From Verpa conica (lineage: Eukaryota > Ascomycota > Pezizomycetes > Pezizales > Morchellaceae): a DNA stretch of 64,000 bases. Both the position numbers and the translations under genes were made by a program. Numbering within the stretch: the stretch's first letter is position 1; each line of letters starts with the position of its first letter. The stretch covers positions 1,477,001 to 1,541,000 of the forward strand of contig JAUFSD010000005.1 in assembly GCA_033030425.1 (NCBI GenBank). The letters run 5' to 3'. Shown in pieces: positions 38,743 to 49,675 of this stretch. A model generated the notes under the pieces. That model was not told the origin of the DNA, did no database searches, and saw nothing but the letters and a program-made list of their open reading frames with translations.

Positions 38743-39680
38743 CTATATACGAAGTCTGTGGGCGGTTTTTATTATAGAGGAATCCAGGGAACTGGTTCGC
38801 AAGGTCTCTTGTATTCTCTCATCCTTATTACTTGCATTAGTAACAACTCCTTGCACAACCTCAAATATCGGACCACTCACGTCTCCATGTCTATAGAGCT
38901 TGTAGCCTACATTTATATCGGAGTTAGCTCGGGTTCCGGCTTTCGGGGAAGCATCGGAAGCAAAATAATCTATAAATCCTGCCAAGGTCTTGGTGTCGCT
39001 CTGAAACCAATTGGGGTCTAGGAGCTAGGAAACATACCTCATCCAAAATCACCAACTTAGACCGCCTAACCAGTGCCTTAGAAAATGCGAGCAACTGCCG
39101 CTGCCCTTGGGAAAGGTTATCTCCGCTGGTTGTGACTAAGAGGTCGAGACCAATCTGCTTAGTTCTCAACCCTGTTTCTTCTGAAGCTCTTTTCATGGCG
39201 GGGCAGTGCCTAAGAAACTTGAAGACCCGACATTACTATCATTCCTATCCTCTATAATATAAACAAATCCACTACCCACTAAGTCTGCCTAAAGCTCAGT
39301 GACATTGGTTTTATACTGAGGATCGAGATTATCGTAAATAAAGTATAATAGGTTCTCTAGGAATAATATTAAGTAGATGTTAGCAAATATGATGATTTAT
39401 AAGAAACTATTGAATTTGTACGTGATGCGTTGCTGTAGAGCCTCGAGTTTCACCTTCGCAATTGATAGTACGTAACACTACCTTTAGAAATCTCGGTAAA
39501 GCATAATAACCTCAATCCTAAACTACTCGTTCCAGCCCTAGTCCTCCCGACAATATCGGTCTTTCTCCCGGTTAGTGACAAATCTCTCATATATTTTTTT
39601 GGAAGAGCTGGCATCTTCACATGATTTAATATCTAAGCTGACATGGTTAAGTACTTCTACACCGTTTGTAGAGTACTTGG
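38743..39680 (-). pseudogene. decayed ABC-C (MRP-type) transporter, second nucleotide-binding domain
   Basis: Fragments in correct order on minus but in different frames: VLNHVSLDIKS (near 39655), DIVGRTRAGTSSLGLRLL (Walker A region, about 39565–39510), IIPREPIILY and YDNLDPQYKTNVTEL (about 39370–39295), LRTKQIGLDLLVTTSGDNLS with QGQRQLLAFSKALVRRSKLV and ILDE (39170–39038), then DERIQETLRT and IIKTAHRLR (about 38815–38743). These match the second NBD of MRP/bile-pigment-type ABC-C exporters. The Walker A Lys is replaced by Thr, stop codons and frame changes break the region before the signature motif, and the transmembrane halves are absent. Some original intron borders survive, for example a GT after ILDE. 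It is a dead remnant, perhaps of a duplicated transporter. Confidence 0.78.
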
Positions 39681-42600
39681 CGGGAAACCAGTAATCTTGA
39701 CACCACCTTCTATTTCATTGTTAAACCACTACCTATCCCATCTTATTATAATTTTGGTAGGATTTACGAGTTGGCCATACTACCGAAGGTTGATTTGGTG
39801 CTGGGGGTTTCTGCTGTGTAAAAAATCAGTGGAAAGCTTTTGATGTATGATATACCGGAGAAGATCTTACCTCTTGAGGTTAATATACCGATTTATACGG
39901 TTTAATAAAGTAAGCTCCATTTATAGCTATAAAATGACGTTAGCCCTTCGTTTTTGTTGATATATGGAGTTAGTTAGGCAACTAGTCATAAGAAAAATTA
40001 GTACAAACTTGAGAAATTCAGGAATACAGGGCTAAATACCTGGGTGTGCCAAGATTTGTATGTGGAAATGGTAGGCTTAACTAATGAGTGCATCAAAAAT
40101 AAACCCAGAAAGAGTTTTCTCCTAGCCCTCATCAAGAAGTAGATATTTATGGCAAATATATGAATCAAAAATACCTCAGAAACTATATCATGAGGATGTG
40201 AAAACATAAGTAATAATTAGACAGAATATAATTGGTTTATGCTAATTCTAGTACAGATGTAACTTAGTACCATTAGAACACAGTAGATGAGACTGAGGTT
40301 ACAATGACTTACAATTCTCTACATATAACCCCAGTTCAAATTGCTACCAAACACGGCACCAAGAAGGCTGGAATTAGGTCGAACATTACTTTAAACCTAA
40401 AACAATACTAAGGATTTCGCCAACAAGAGATTTCAGGCCATGACCTAAAGTCCAGTCGATAGAGCTATATTCTGATTAGCGACGACTTAGGTCCAGATGT
40501 GTAGAAGCTCACTAATTGCCTTTTAAGTTAGCATAAACAGAACCGAAAATTAACATTGTCTAAAGAACCTATTAGTGGGACCTAAACAAAAATTTACCAG
40601 CCATGATTCAGTACCTACTCTGAAGATACTACGTGACTCAAGTATCGGTCCACAAGGTACCAGACACTTAGTGTAGATAGATAATAATAAAGAACCAAAG
40701 ATCAGAAGCAAGCTAAGGCGTAATAGACTTCCCAGCCTGTTCTTGACCAAAGCCTTTTCTGAGATAGGTAAACAAGTAAATTCAGTCATAGGCTGCGTTT
40801 ACAGCGCAATATTAGAGAAATAATACTTACCAATGATACAGGATGAATATTGTGGGTGTATGATAGAAGCGAGTAGTAAATAGGACAAGGGAAAAGACCC
40901 AGTAAGCCAACTAAAATACTAAAAAAAGGTTATTAGTAAAAAATTTATAGTATTTTTGAGCCTTTGCAAACCTTCTTCGATAAACTCGGTACTTGAGTGA
41001 GTTTAGACACGAATGCTTGGTAGCTAATAACCACAAGTCCTAAAAGGGGTAGTTTTTGAATCAGTTTCAATTTCAATTTCAAAGGGGTTCCTGTGAGATA
41101 TTAGCAGGGATAAACCTTTGATACAAAGCTTCAAGAAGCTAGTATATGACGCTATAGAGCTGAGGAGTTTCACCTAACAATTCCTTAATCTGTTCTTTTG
41201 AAGGCAATTCATCAGAATCGTAAAAACTTAGTGATTCTTTCTTATTAATAGTAATATAAGGTCGATAACCCTTGTCTGGAAGAAATAGGATACCGGTGAT
41301 AATCCTCCGCAGTAGTATAAAGCGGGAAGGAATGACAATTGCTACCCCATAGATAGTGGTATGAGTTACGCACTCGAATCTCCTTCTAATACGTATATTT
41401 CAGCAATGGATACGAGGGGGGGAGTGTAGGGTCAAACTCACAACCCGCTGAATGTGGCCAGTCGGAAAGCAGATGTTTCCTACACCAAGCCGTGTTTAAA
41501 TCCAAGAATTTCCGGATAGTTGTACATGGCTTCCATTGAGCAACTTGAGGTTTGGCCTCTATCTGTGACCCTTTACGTTGTTGCAGCTAGAAGGCAAGTT
41601 CTAAATCACCTACGCTGAAAGCGCTTAGCATGGACCAAGACTTTGCCAGACTTTGCCAGACATGTGACTCGTACAGTTCCTGGAAAATGAGACACCCAAG
41701 GTTCATGGCCTTGATTAGCCGCTCATAGAGAGCATCATAAAGCCGCTGTTAGATAGCCCTTGTTCCCTAAGGGATTTACTCTAGAGCGGAAGAAAGAAAT
41801 AAGACACAAAACATGTCAAACATCGATTCTTATATAAACCTCTCTATACCCACCAAGGTGCATAGATATCTTGCTACATCACATGTGAGATCTTGTCATT
41901 TCCCTAACTGCAGTAAGGATTCTATTTATCATTTATCCGGCAATTCTTGAGTAACAACAATGCACCTTGGCGGATTAGATTAGATGATCTTGGCATTATC
42001 AAGCTTGAGTAGTACCCCACAGATAGAAAACATGAGGATTACCAAATGATGAAATTTTTTAGTTTTAAATCTTAGAAACCGAGCTTTTCTCCCCAAAAAC
42101 CATGGTATCCCAACCCTAAACAGGAGCAATGATGCCTCCCCCCAATACAAAGCCGATATATATAACAGACGACATCGCCACATTCTCCAGAGTTATTTCT
42201 AGGCCTGGCCATCTATTAGAGCAACACACAGAAAGCTTAATCAGCATAAATCACAGATTTAACCAATGGCTAGGTACTTAGGGCATCTAGCTATAATAAG
42301 TTGCTCTTCGTCTGTACGTGTTTATACCGGTAGTCAATTTTTGGTATTGTTGACAAGAACTTACGCATATACATTACACTAAAGAATACCAAGCCTATAC
42401 AAGCTTTGGCGGGAGTGCCATAGCCTTTGAGCTTCATGTGCTTATGATTAATTCATTCATTCGCAAGCTTTGGCAGATCTTTAGAAAAGCCTACTTCGTG
42501 GGAACGACTTTTTAGGCACTGCCATGAATAAAGAATATATCTCTGAAAATTATAACCGCCTACTAATTAAATATACTGACACTAGGTTCCATTGAAAATG

Positions 42601-43935
42601 TTAAAGGAAACCTTGTATTGCGAAATCTACAAATATTGTTACCTGAACCCTTTACCCAGAGCTTTATAGGCCACTACAACCAACAGCTTTACTAGCGCTA
42701 GTCATTCTACAACCGTGCTAAGATGGTTCTCATACACAATTCGATTTACCTATACTCGTTGCACTTTGAGTAGGGAAGGAAATTTCGGGTAGGGTGATAC
42801 TATGCCATCGAACGGATAGGCCACGGACTATAGGCTACACGCTAATACAGATAACGGGTGCAAAGGAGATGAGATAATTGTGAGTAAGACCCCACTTAAT
42901 CCCAGGGCGGGATGAAGTCAGTTCTAAGGAGCTGAGAGAAAGAGAGATCATCTAGATTCTAGCTTACGGTGAGGTTCACGGGAGATGATGCATAATCTCC
43001 CCCCCCCCCCCTACAATTGCATATCATTCTATTTCTTGTACGCACATTTAGTTTCACTTTCGGCCTAAGAGAATATACATATCCTAGGAGAGGATAAGTA
43101 GAGGGTGCGAGAGGTTAAGGCGTATATAATTAGGCCATTTTTTTTATACTGTATTAAAACTCTCCACCACTTTACACCATATCCCTACCTCGACCGCTCT
43201 AGAAATAGGTCTAGTGATGGTAGTTTTTTTTTTTTTGTTTTATTCATTAATTACATGAACCTTTCGGTTATGGTAATCCTCCACTCCAGCCTAGAGCTCA
43301 AGCCACTTAAACTAGTCTGCCCCTTAGTGATGGTAGTATTGTAGCCATCTATATAAAGCCTGGGTCTCTAAAGATTAAGTTTCTAGAAGATACTCTTATA
43401 AATCGTTTGATGAGCACGCTAGGTAGTGCCTCATAAAAAGATTAAGTCTGAGTAGGACAACCACTTCTAAATCCCCTAAAATCTTCCCAGATATATCCAA
43501 ACACCCCCCATACGCCAAAAGCCCAGCCTAGATGAAAGAAATGGCATATATCCTCTACGTAATTCAATCATCAATAAATTAGCCCCCCCCCCCCAATAGA
43601 ATGGGTATCAGGATACGTTTTCCAGGTAGAATAAAACCTAAAGTATATTAAAAATTAGACATTTCTAGTTTTGCAAATAAACTCTAGAACAGTGGGAAAG
43701 TCCTGGGCTGTGTGGGACCTTAAAGACCATAAGCTATTATTCAGCCACATAATTCAATAGCCTTTCAACTACTAACTCGAGTATCTTCTTTTATATTATA
43801 ACTATAGAGTAATACTCCAATCTATTATCTAGATAAATTCAATACCAGCGCCCCCCCTAAACCCTCTATGCCCTTATTATACATCACCCAGGGTCAAAAA
43901 GGGCACCCCCTAATATATTACCCGAAAAGTTTAAC
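39681..43935. other. gene-free repeat region
   Basis: About 4.3 kb without supportable genes. Contains C tracts (for example 43000–43012), poly-T near 43226 and the retroposed insertion at 42411–42463. The minus-strand frame at 40550–40789 has a hydrophobic run but no family match I can name. More decayed ABC transporter sequence might lie at the left end, but I cannot show it. Confidence 0.5.
42411..42463 (+). repeat. 53-bp insertion flanked by 11-bp target duplication
   Basis: The direct repeat caagctttggc flanks it exactly (42400–42410 and 42464–42474). The insert ends in cttatgattaattcattcat and then tcg, the same 3' end as the insert at 46735–46763. It looks like a 5'-truncated retroposed copy with an attc-repeat tail. 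Confidence 0.75.
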
Positions 43936-44844
43936 TTAAAATGGGAGCTTCTTCCCGTGAAAAATAGAGCCTAAAGATTTCCCAAGTAGATGGCCAATGT
44001 AAACACCAGTGATGATGGTTATAGGCCATTTCTGCCATTCGCGATCCCAATCTAAAATTATCCGCGAGTTAGCAACAATTATCATTAATCTAAAACTAAG
44101 AGATTGTTTGGAAATGACTAACCTAAAGGAATAGGAACAGCTCCTAGCCAGGCACCTAATAATGCCCCTAGAGCACCACCAAAGGCCTCATCCATAGGCA
44201 TAGAAACTGACACAATATCCCTCCACTTCTGTCCATCAACACCGTTCACGTAAATCAGCGGAAATGGAACTAGTAAAGCCATATGCGCCGCACACAGAGC
44301 TGTATGTGAAAAGTGCGATATAACCGGGGCTCCGAAAAGGACCATGCAGATGTATAGGATAAACGTCCCTATAGTAGAGGCAAGAAGCAATGAAAGGAAG
44401 GCTGGCTAAATATAATAGTTAGAGGTCATGTTTCACTTCGTTTCAAGCAAACGTGGACAGGAAAGGTACCAAAATCTTGCTACTGATCCCCGTCGCCGCC
44501 ACGTGTTGCTCCCCTTTTTTCACCGTCTTCGACCTCTTGGCTTTAGAAGCGCCATTGGCATTGTCTAAACAGAGTACAGCATACACGACTTGTGTGAGGG
44601 TCAGAAGGGGGAGTGTCGAGAGGAGAGTAGATGGTGGATTGCGGACAAGACTCTCGAAGCTCGCATAGGACACACCAGCAACCACGGCGCTGTGTAGATG
44701 GGTAACCAAGAAGGATGTGGTAGTCGGTGCCCCCTCCACTCGCTGTGGAGCCGGCGATTTTGAGATTTGAGACGGCATAGGAAGTTGAATAGATTTCGCG
44801 AAGTGTCTCGAAATCGGTAGGTTGGGGATGTGGATAGTGGACAC
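43936..44844 (-). CDS. GPI11: GPI-anchor synthesis protein Gpi11/PIG-F
   Basis: ER membrane protein that helps add ethanolamine phosphate to the GPI core, working with Gpi13 and Gpi7 (family knowledge). Three exons: 44844–44470, 44405–44123, 44051–43936; 774 nt, 257 residues. The N-terminal half has hydrophobic segments (about LVTHLHSAVVAGVSYASFES and LLSTLPLLTLTQVVYAVLCL) and a basic loop (KAKRSKTVKK). The conserved half follows: LLASTIGTFILYICMVLFGA, FSHTALCAAHMALLVPFPLI, GVDGQKWRDIVS, AFGGALGALLGAWLGAVPIP, LDWDREWQKWPITIITGVYI. These last blocks are the PIG-F signature. A dilysine-like end is KKLPF. An alternative ATG at 44881 is in another frame. Exon 1/2 junction is placed at a GTACCT donor to keep frame. 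Confidence 0.92.
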
Positions 44845-46093
44845 CGTTGGGGTTCTTCCATATTGTGCAAGCTTGGGCCATATGCCTTGGCGCTATCTTG
44901 GCACACTTTTAATGGCTGGCTGAGCCTCCACCAACCAGCAGCATTCCTCTTTACTACAGATTTACCTGCCGGTAACGGTTTATTAACCCAACAATGAGGT
45001 CAAATAAGTCACGAACTATGAATCTGTCAACTTTAGTGGCAGATACAATGATATAAAACCTCCAAACCAATATTGGGATATATAGTTAGCACTGAGTGCT
45101 GATAGGCCAGTAAGAGCTGAAAGACACTTTTTCATGCGATATCACTCGCTATATTATATCTACTTGTTGGGAAACGAAACATGCTATCTGGGCTCACAGT
45201 AATTCTTCCCCAAAGAGCTATAGTAAAAGCTTTAACGGTTGAAGTTAATAATACCGCATTTAGAGTTAGGCTAGGCTCTGTACACAGCTGGGAGATTGGA
45301 AGTAGTTGTGTTACTACCTATAGCTAGGTGACTCTCGAGCTGCGGAAATTTTCGTCATAGCTCCCCTCTCATAGTATATAATAGGCCACAAGTAAGATAG
45401 TATTCAGTTAAGAAAAAGATTTAAAAAAAGGCTCAGAAGCCAGTAGTCGCAAGGCTACATCATATTACAGAAAGGAACCACCCAAGAGCCGCCCTGAACA
45501 CAAAAGAGGAAACATATGTACCTAGGATTAATGATCATAGCTCATGCTACACCGAAACCACCCACCCGTATAGTGAAATAAATAGTTGATTCACCCTATC
45601 TCGTGTGCATAACACCACTCATATAAGGATCCTGTATAAAGTATTTGAATCTTTGTTCTTACTAAAGCTCCTGTAGTTATTAAGTGGCGTCTAATGACTA
45701 GGCAGCTAATCGTATCTGGTTTTCCTCTGGAAATGAGTATTTTTGTTGCCCCACTCACCACTGCTGCCTGGACCCACAAGTCACTACCGTAGATTTTCCA
45801 ACCCACTCTTGTTTCTTTATGGTCACTTTTTCACTCCTCCCCATTCTCCCACCCGCGTATAAATAAACGTTATATTTTACGTACTGATTTAAAAAAAAAC
45901 ATGTAGGATAATATGTAGGTCATTGCTCACTACTCAATCCCTTATAGTCTTTGCCAATAACCCTCGCCTAGGTTTAATTAAGAGAGTTTCTGATATAATT
46001 TATTTGTATTCTTTTGGGCCACAGCCACTCTATTTATGAACAATTTACATTGTGAGGAAGGTAGCCAATTCTAGGCTTCAATGTTGACACCTT

Positions 46094-46381
46094 GGTGTGT
46101 TCCCGGTATTGTCGGGGGACAAAAATAACCGACATCCATAACCTATGAGTACAAGTAATATTTATAAAATGTTACTATAACACTACTCTCTGACTAGAAC
46201 CACAACTCTAGAGGCTTTTCAGAAGCCCTAGAGTGCTCATAGAGCACTCTAGCTGGTACTTAGGTTTGTTCACTACACGCGTTGCCTGCTCAAGGGTATT
46301 TGTTGTAACAACCGTTGTACTTATTAGTTTAGGGCGCCGGTTATTTTTGTCCCCTGACAATACCATTTGTAAGAACACACC
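46094..46381. repeat. about 290-bp MITE-like element
   Basis: A 27-bp inverted pair with one difference (46105–46131, ggtattgtcgggggacaaaa onward, and 46338–46364) is extended outward by ggtgtgttc (46094–46102) and its complement gaacacacc (46373–46381), with a few unpaired bases between. The interior has a small perfect hairpin (tagagtgct…agcactcta, near 46230–46252). No coding frame for a transposase. Confidence 0.75.
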
Positions 46382-46734
46382 TCCCCTAATGGTAAGCACC
46401 AAAACAATATTCTTATAGGGTGACTCTATTGTAACAAAACATATAAATCAAAGGGCCCGGCTTAGGTGACTCGAGAAGTACGTAGACACCATTAGCTACT
46501 TAAATATTCTCCCCCCCCTACCCCCGAATCTCCTAGAAACGTGTCAAGTCATTGTTATGAACTGACCACTGATATCTCAGTAGTTAAAAATAGTAATAAA
46601 CATATAGGCATATTAGAATACTTCATAATTAAGGTCATTTCGATGTCGATCGCCTAAACGGTATAATATTATATAAGCGTATAAAGAAGCAGACATGAAT
46701 ATCTGATAGGCGTAGAATAAACCTTAATAAGACC

Positions 46735-46763
46735 CATGTACTTATGATTAATTCATTCATTCG
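46735..46763 (+). repeat. 29-bp insertion flanked by 13-bp target duplication
   Basis: The insert catgtacttatgattaattc followed by attcattcg sits between ccttaataagacc (46722–46734) and ccttaataggacc (46764–46776), a direct repeat with one difference. Its 3' end equals that of the 42411–42463 insert, so it is a shorter copy of the same family. Confidence 0.75.
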
Positions 46764-48958
46764 CCTTAATAGGACCTCACCCTAAACCCTCCCCCCCCCA
46801 ATATGGTCGTGCTTGCAACTCCTAAAAAATTAAAAAGTGATTTCCTCAAAGACCTCTAGAATAAAAACTAGAGCGTACCCTGGTCTAGCACATTCAGCGC
46901 GCAGAAAATACACCCTGCTCTTACCCAATGCACCTTAGGTAGCCAGGCCCATCACACAATACTAGTTATATGTAGTGTATTCGTGTAGGATGGTATGCCC
47001 TCGATCTCTAGAAGGCTTTATCCTTGCTATCCATCAATTTCTATAGTTAGCTACCACCCGATGCTAGACTGGTCCTATAAATATCAGCTCACAAATTTGA
47101 CCCCCCCCATATGCACAGCTTACGGCACGTTCTAAAAAGTATAGCCTTGTGTCACCACGAGTTACTATTGGGCTCTTCGCTGCTCGGCGTCCATCTCGCT
47201 GATATGAAAACACCACAGAGCGGGTCACCATTCTCATAATATCTGTAATGTCACTGGTTTTAGTCATGTGTTGACTAAAAAAACCGAGAGCTGTGGTGTA
47301 GTGCGGGGTAGACACGTATAACCCCGAACCCGGGTCAATCCCGGAGAACCTAAGCTCTCAGCTAAGTACGGTGGGCACCGCAACAACTAGGACTTTGAGG
47401 ACCTGAGTATGACAGTACCGCAGCTATGACCTTCAGGGCCCATCGGGAATCAGACCAACATGAGGGGATTTCGGTGAGAGCTCATGAATGGTATGACTAG
47501 AAGAAGAAAAAAGCAAAACTCTCTTGAGGATTCCCCCCTTTCTACTTGAGTACTTCAGTCCTAATCTCAATAGCTATTTCTATGTTTTCATCTCTTCATT
47601 TATCAAGTTAGGTTTATAAGATTTGATCACATACCTATTTGATGGGAGGACATGTTCGATAGCGTCGTAGCCTATAGTGGAGATATACTCAATGATATAC
47701 AGCCCCCCGAACAGTACCATGCACAGACCCCCCATATTTACATACAATAATAAAGCCCGAGTTGATGTGCTATAGCCTTAATATCGTTCAATAGTACCAG
47801 GATCATTAATAACTACCATACATATAGTCAATGGCAAGGCCATACGTAACGAGATATATAGACTACATATGTCAAAACCAAACTTCAAGTCATGGTGGGG
47901 TGGTAGGAAGGAACTAGAGGTAATGGGGCCTTGGCTGTGCCGTTCCCTATTTTGCATCACATTTACGCACTCGGGCGTCTCACCGACGATACAGCTCTGA
48001 TTATCTGTACATGCGAAGATAGCGTTAAGTATTTACATATGAGCTTCAAACTAGGTACCCGCAGTCCTCCAAGAACTACAAACATATTCCCCTAACCCCT
48101 TCCTTCATTCCTTGTCGCATATATTCCCCTAAAATAGCAACTAATATGTTCTTAATTAAAAAGGCTTGTCTTGCAACCTCCTAACCGGCCCCTTACCAGT
48201 TACCCCTAGCAACCCAACAGTGGCAAAGAAGAGCCAAAGCACCGATGCTTCCCGCTGCGCTGCGCTGCAGGGTCTTTTTCTTGTTCTCACGCAGGGCCAG
48301 TGCATAGGACAGCGATTACAACCTCCGATCAGCGGCGTGATAATGCAGTATGTGCATGTATTAGGTACATGATAAGACAGCAACAACACTATGATGAACG
48401 AAGTACAGGCGGCACGGGGAGCGCCCTCTTAAGTTCTATCATGAAACTACGCGGTTACCTACCAACATAACGATCACTCGGCGCTCAAATTGTTCAAATA
48501 ATAATAGTCAAAGCCCCCCCTAACTACTGTAACTAATGACACTAGAGACTTAATATAACGTTTATTCACTCATCAAATATTTGTCTGTATTGATGCATTA
48601 CTCAACCATAGAACGTTCCTCACTCCGGTATGTATACAGAAAATTCGCAAGCAACGTCCCCATCAACCCCAGTATAAAACATCAACACCACACTAAGCCC
48701 TCCGAATGTAAACTTTTGACTTCCTAGAGAATAAAACCCTAAAAAAGACATGCTAGTAATAACTGACACCTCATAATCCGCAGTCATAAGATGTCGAGGT
48801 AAGTTATCTCAACGTAAGTCGTTTCCCCCAAATGAATGTATGAATGCAAAACCCCAGCCAGAACCCGAAAACCGATAACAAAGGAAAGAAAAGAAATAAA
48901 AACTATGCATTAAAAGGCTTAAAAAAGTAACTCCCCACTAAAAAGATAAGAAACCACT

Positions 48959-49675
48959 TTACAGCATGAAGAATACCAATGCGGCAATCCCTCCAGCAGC
49001 TGCAACCCCACCAACTCTAAGTCCATTTGCTCCATTATTTTGCATCTCTGATTGTGCGCTGGTTGCCGGGGTGGGGGTAGCTGAAGCCGAAGAAGTAGCG
49101 GTAATAGCTTCAACAACGACTGTAACTTCTGTCGTAGTTGAAGGCTGGCCGTTTGTACCAGTGACAGTTCTTGTGATCCTCGTTGTGTGAGAAGTTGTCC
49201 CCAGCGCGGCTACGGTGGTCTGGGATGTCGGAGATGTGGATGGGGCAGTTGTTGGAGATGTGGCTGGGGTTTCAGCGCTTGTAGCGCTGGCCGAAGTAGT
49301 GGGTGAAGTAGTTACATCAGGAGTAGCGATGGTTGGGCTGGTTGATGAGGGAAGAGTAACAGGAGGTGTAGTAGTGGCAGGTCGAGTTGTTGTTGCCAGA
49401 GTAGTATTGTTGGATGACTGCCGCTTAGCCAAAAGGACTATTGCGGTCGCGTCAGCGGCCCGTTCTCGGTGGACAGCTTCGAGAGCTGGTCGATCGCCGG
49501 GAAATATACCGTGCTTGAATTTCCCTTCGTAATTGTGCAAGGCGGCGTGAAGTGAATCATCGTCAACATCTTTCACCAACTCTGAGAAATCCTGCTGATC
49601 CGCAAGAATCAGGGGAGATAGGAAGAGAAGGACGAAGAGTAGTGAACCGATGATCGAGATTCCACGACGAGCCAT
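48959..49675 (-). CDS. Ser/Thr-rich, probably GPI-anchored surface protein
   Basis: Single exon, 238 residues from the ATG at 49675. I prefer this ATG to one 21 codons upstream because it opens directly into a signal peptide (MARRGISIIGSLLFVLLFLS, cleavage near LILA-DQQ). Residues 26–83 are a small non-repetitive domain (DFSELVKDVDDDSLHAALHN). A Kex2-like site LAKR-Q ends at residue 85. Residues 87–205 are mucin-like, almost all Thr/Ser/Pro/Ala and suited to heavy O-mannosylation. The C-terminus has a small-residue cleavage zone (NNGANGL) and a hydrophobic end (VGGVAAAGGIAALVFFML), a typical GPI-attachment signal. Expected at the cell wall or membrane. No family match I can name; function unknown. 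The GPI call is an inference from these signals. Confidence 0.82.
   Translation of the reverse strand: MARRGISIIGSLLFVLLFLSPLILADQQDFSELVKDVDDDSLHAALHNYEGKFKHGIFPGDRPALEAVHRERAADATAIVLLAKRQSSNNTTLATTTRPATTTPPVTLPSSTSPTIATPDVTTSPTTSASATSAETPATSPTTAPSTSPTSQTTVAALGTTSHTTRITRTVTGTNGQPSTTTEVTVVVEAITATSSASATPTPATSAQSEMQNNGANGLRVGGVAAAGGIAALVFFML

Larger units (their letters stand above)
44845..48958. other. gene-free repeat region
   Basis: About 4.1 kb with no supportable gene. Holds an inverted-repeat element (46094–46381), a retroposed insertion (46735–46763) and many C tracts. Frames such as 47064–47315 minus show no domain. The GPI11 promoter lies at its left end. Confidence 0.5.

Noticed and set aside
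41408..41505. minus-strand segment resembling tRNA A-box (CGGCTTGGTG) and B-box (GAGTTTGACCC)
   Set aside because: Both boxes are imperfect and no cloverleaf folds; too weak to list as a SINE or tRNA.
44543..44906. alternative N-terminal frames for GPI11 starting at 44881 or 44906
   Set aside because: They are out of frame with the conserved PIG-F part; the ATG at 44844 joins in frame through plausible introns.
47300..47470. GC-richer patch with short self-complementary pieces, considered as 5S or other structured RNA
   Set aside because: No match to 5S rRNA internal boxes or a stable fold that I could draw.
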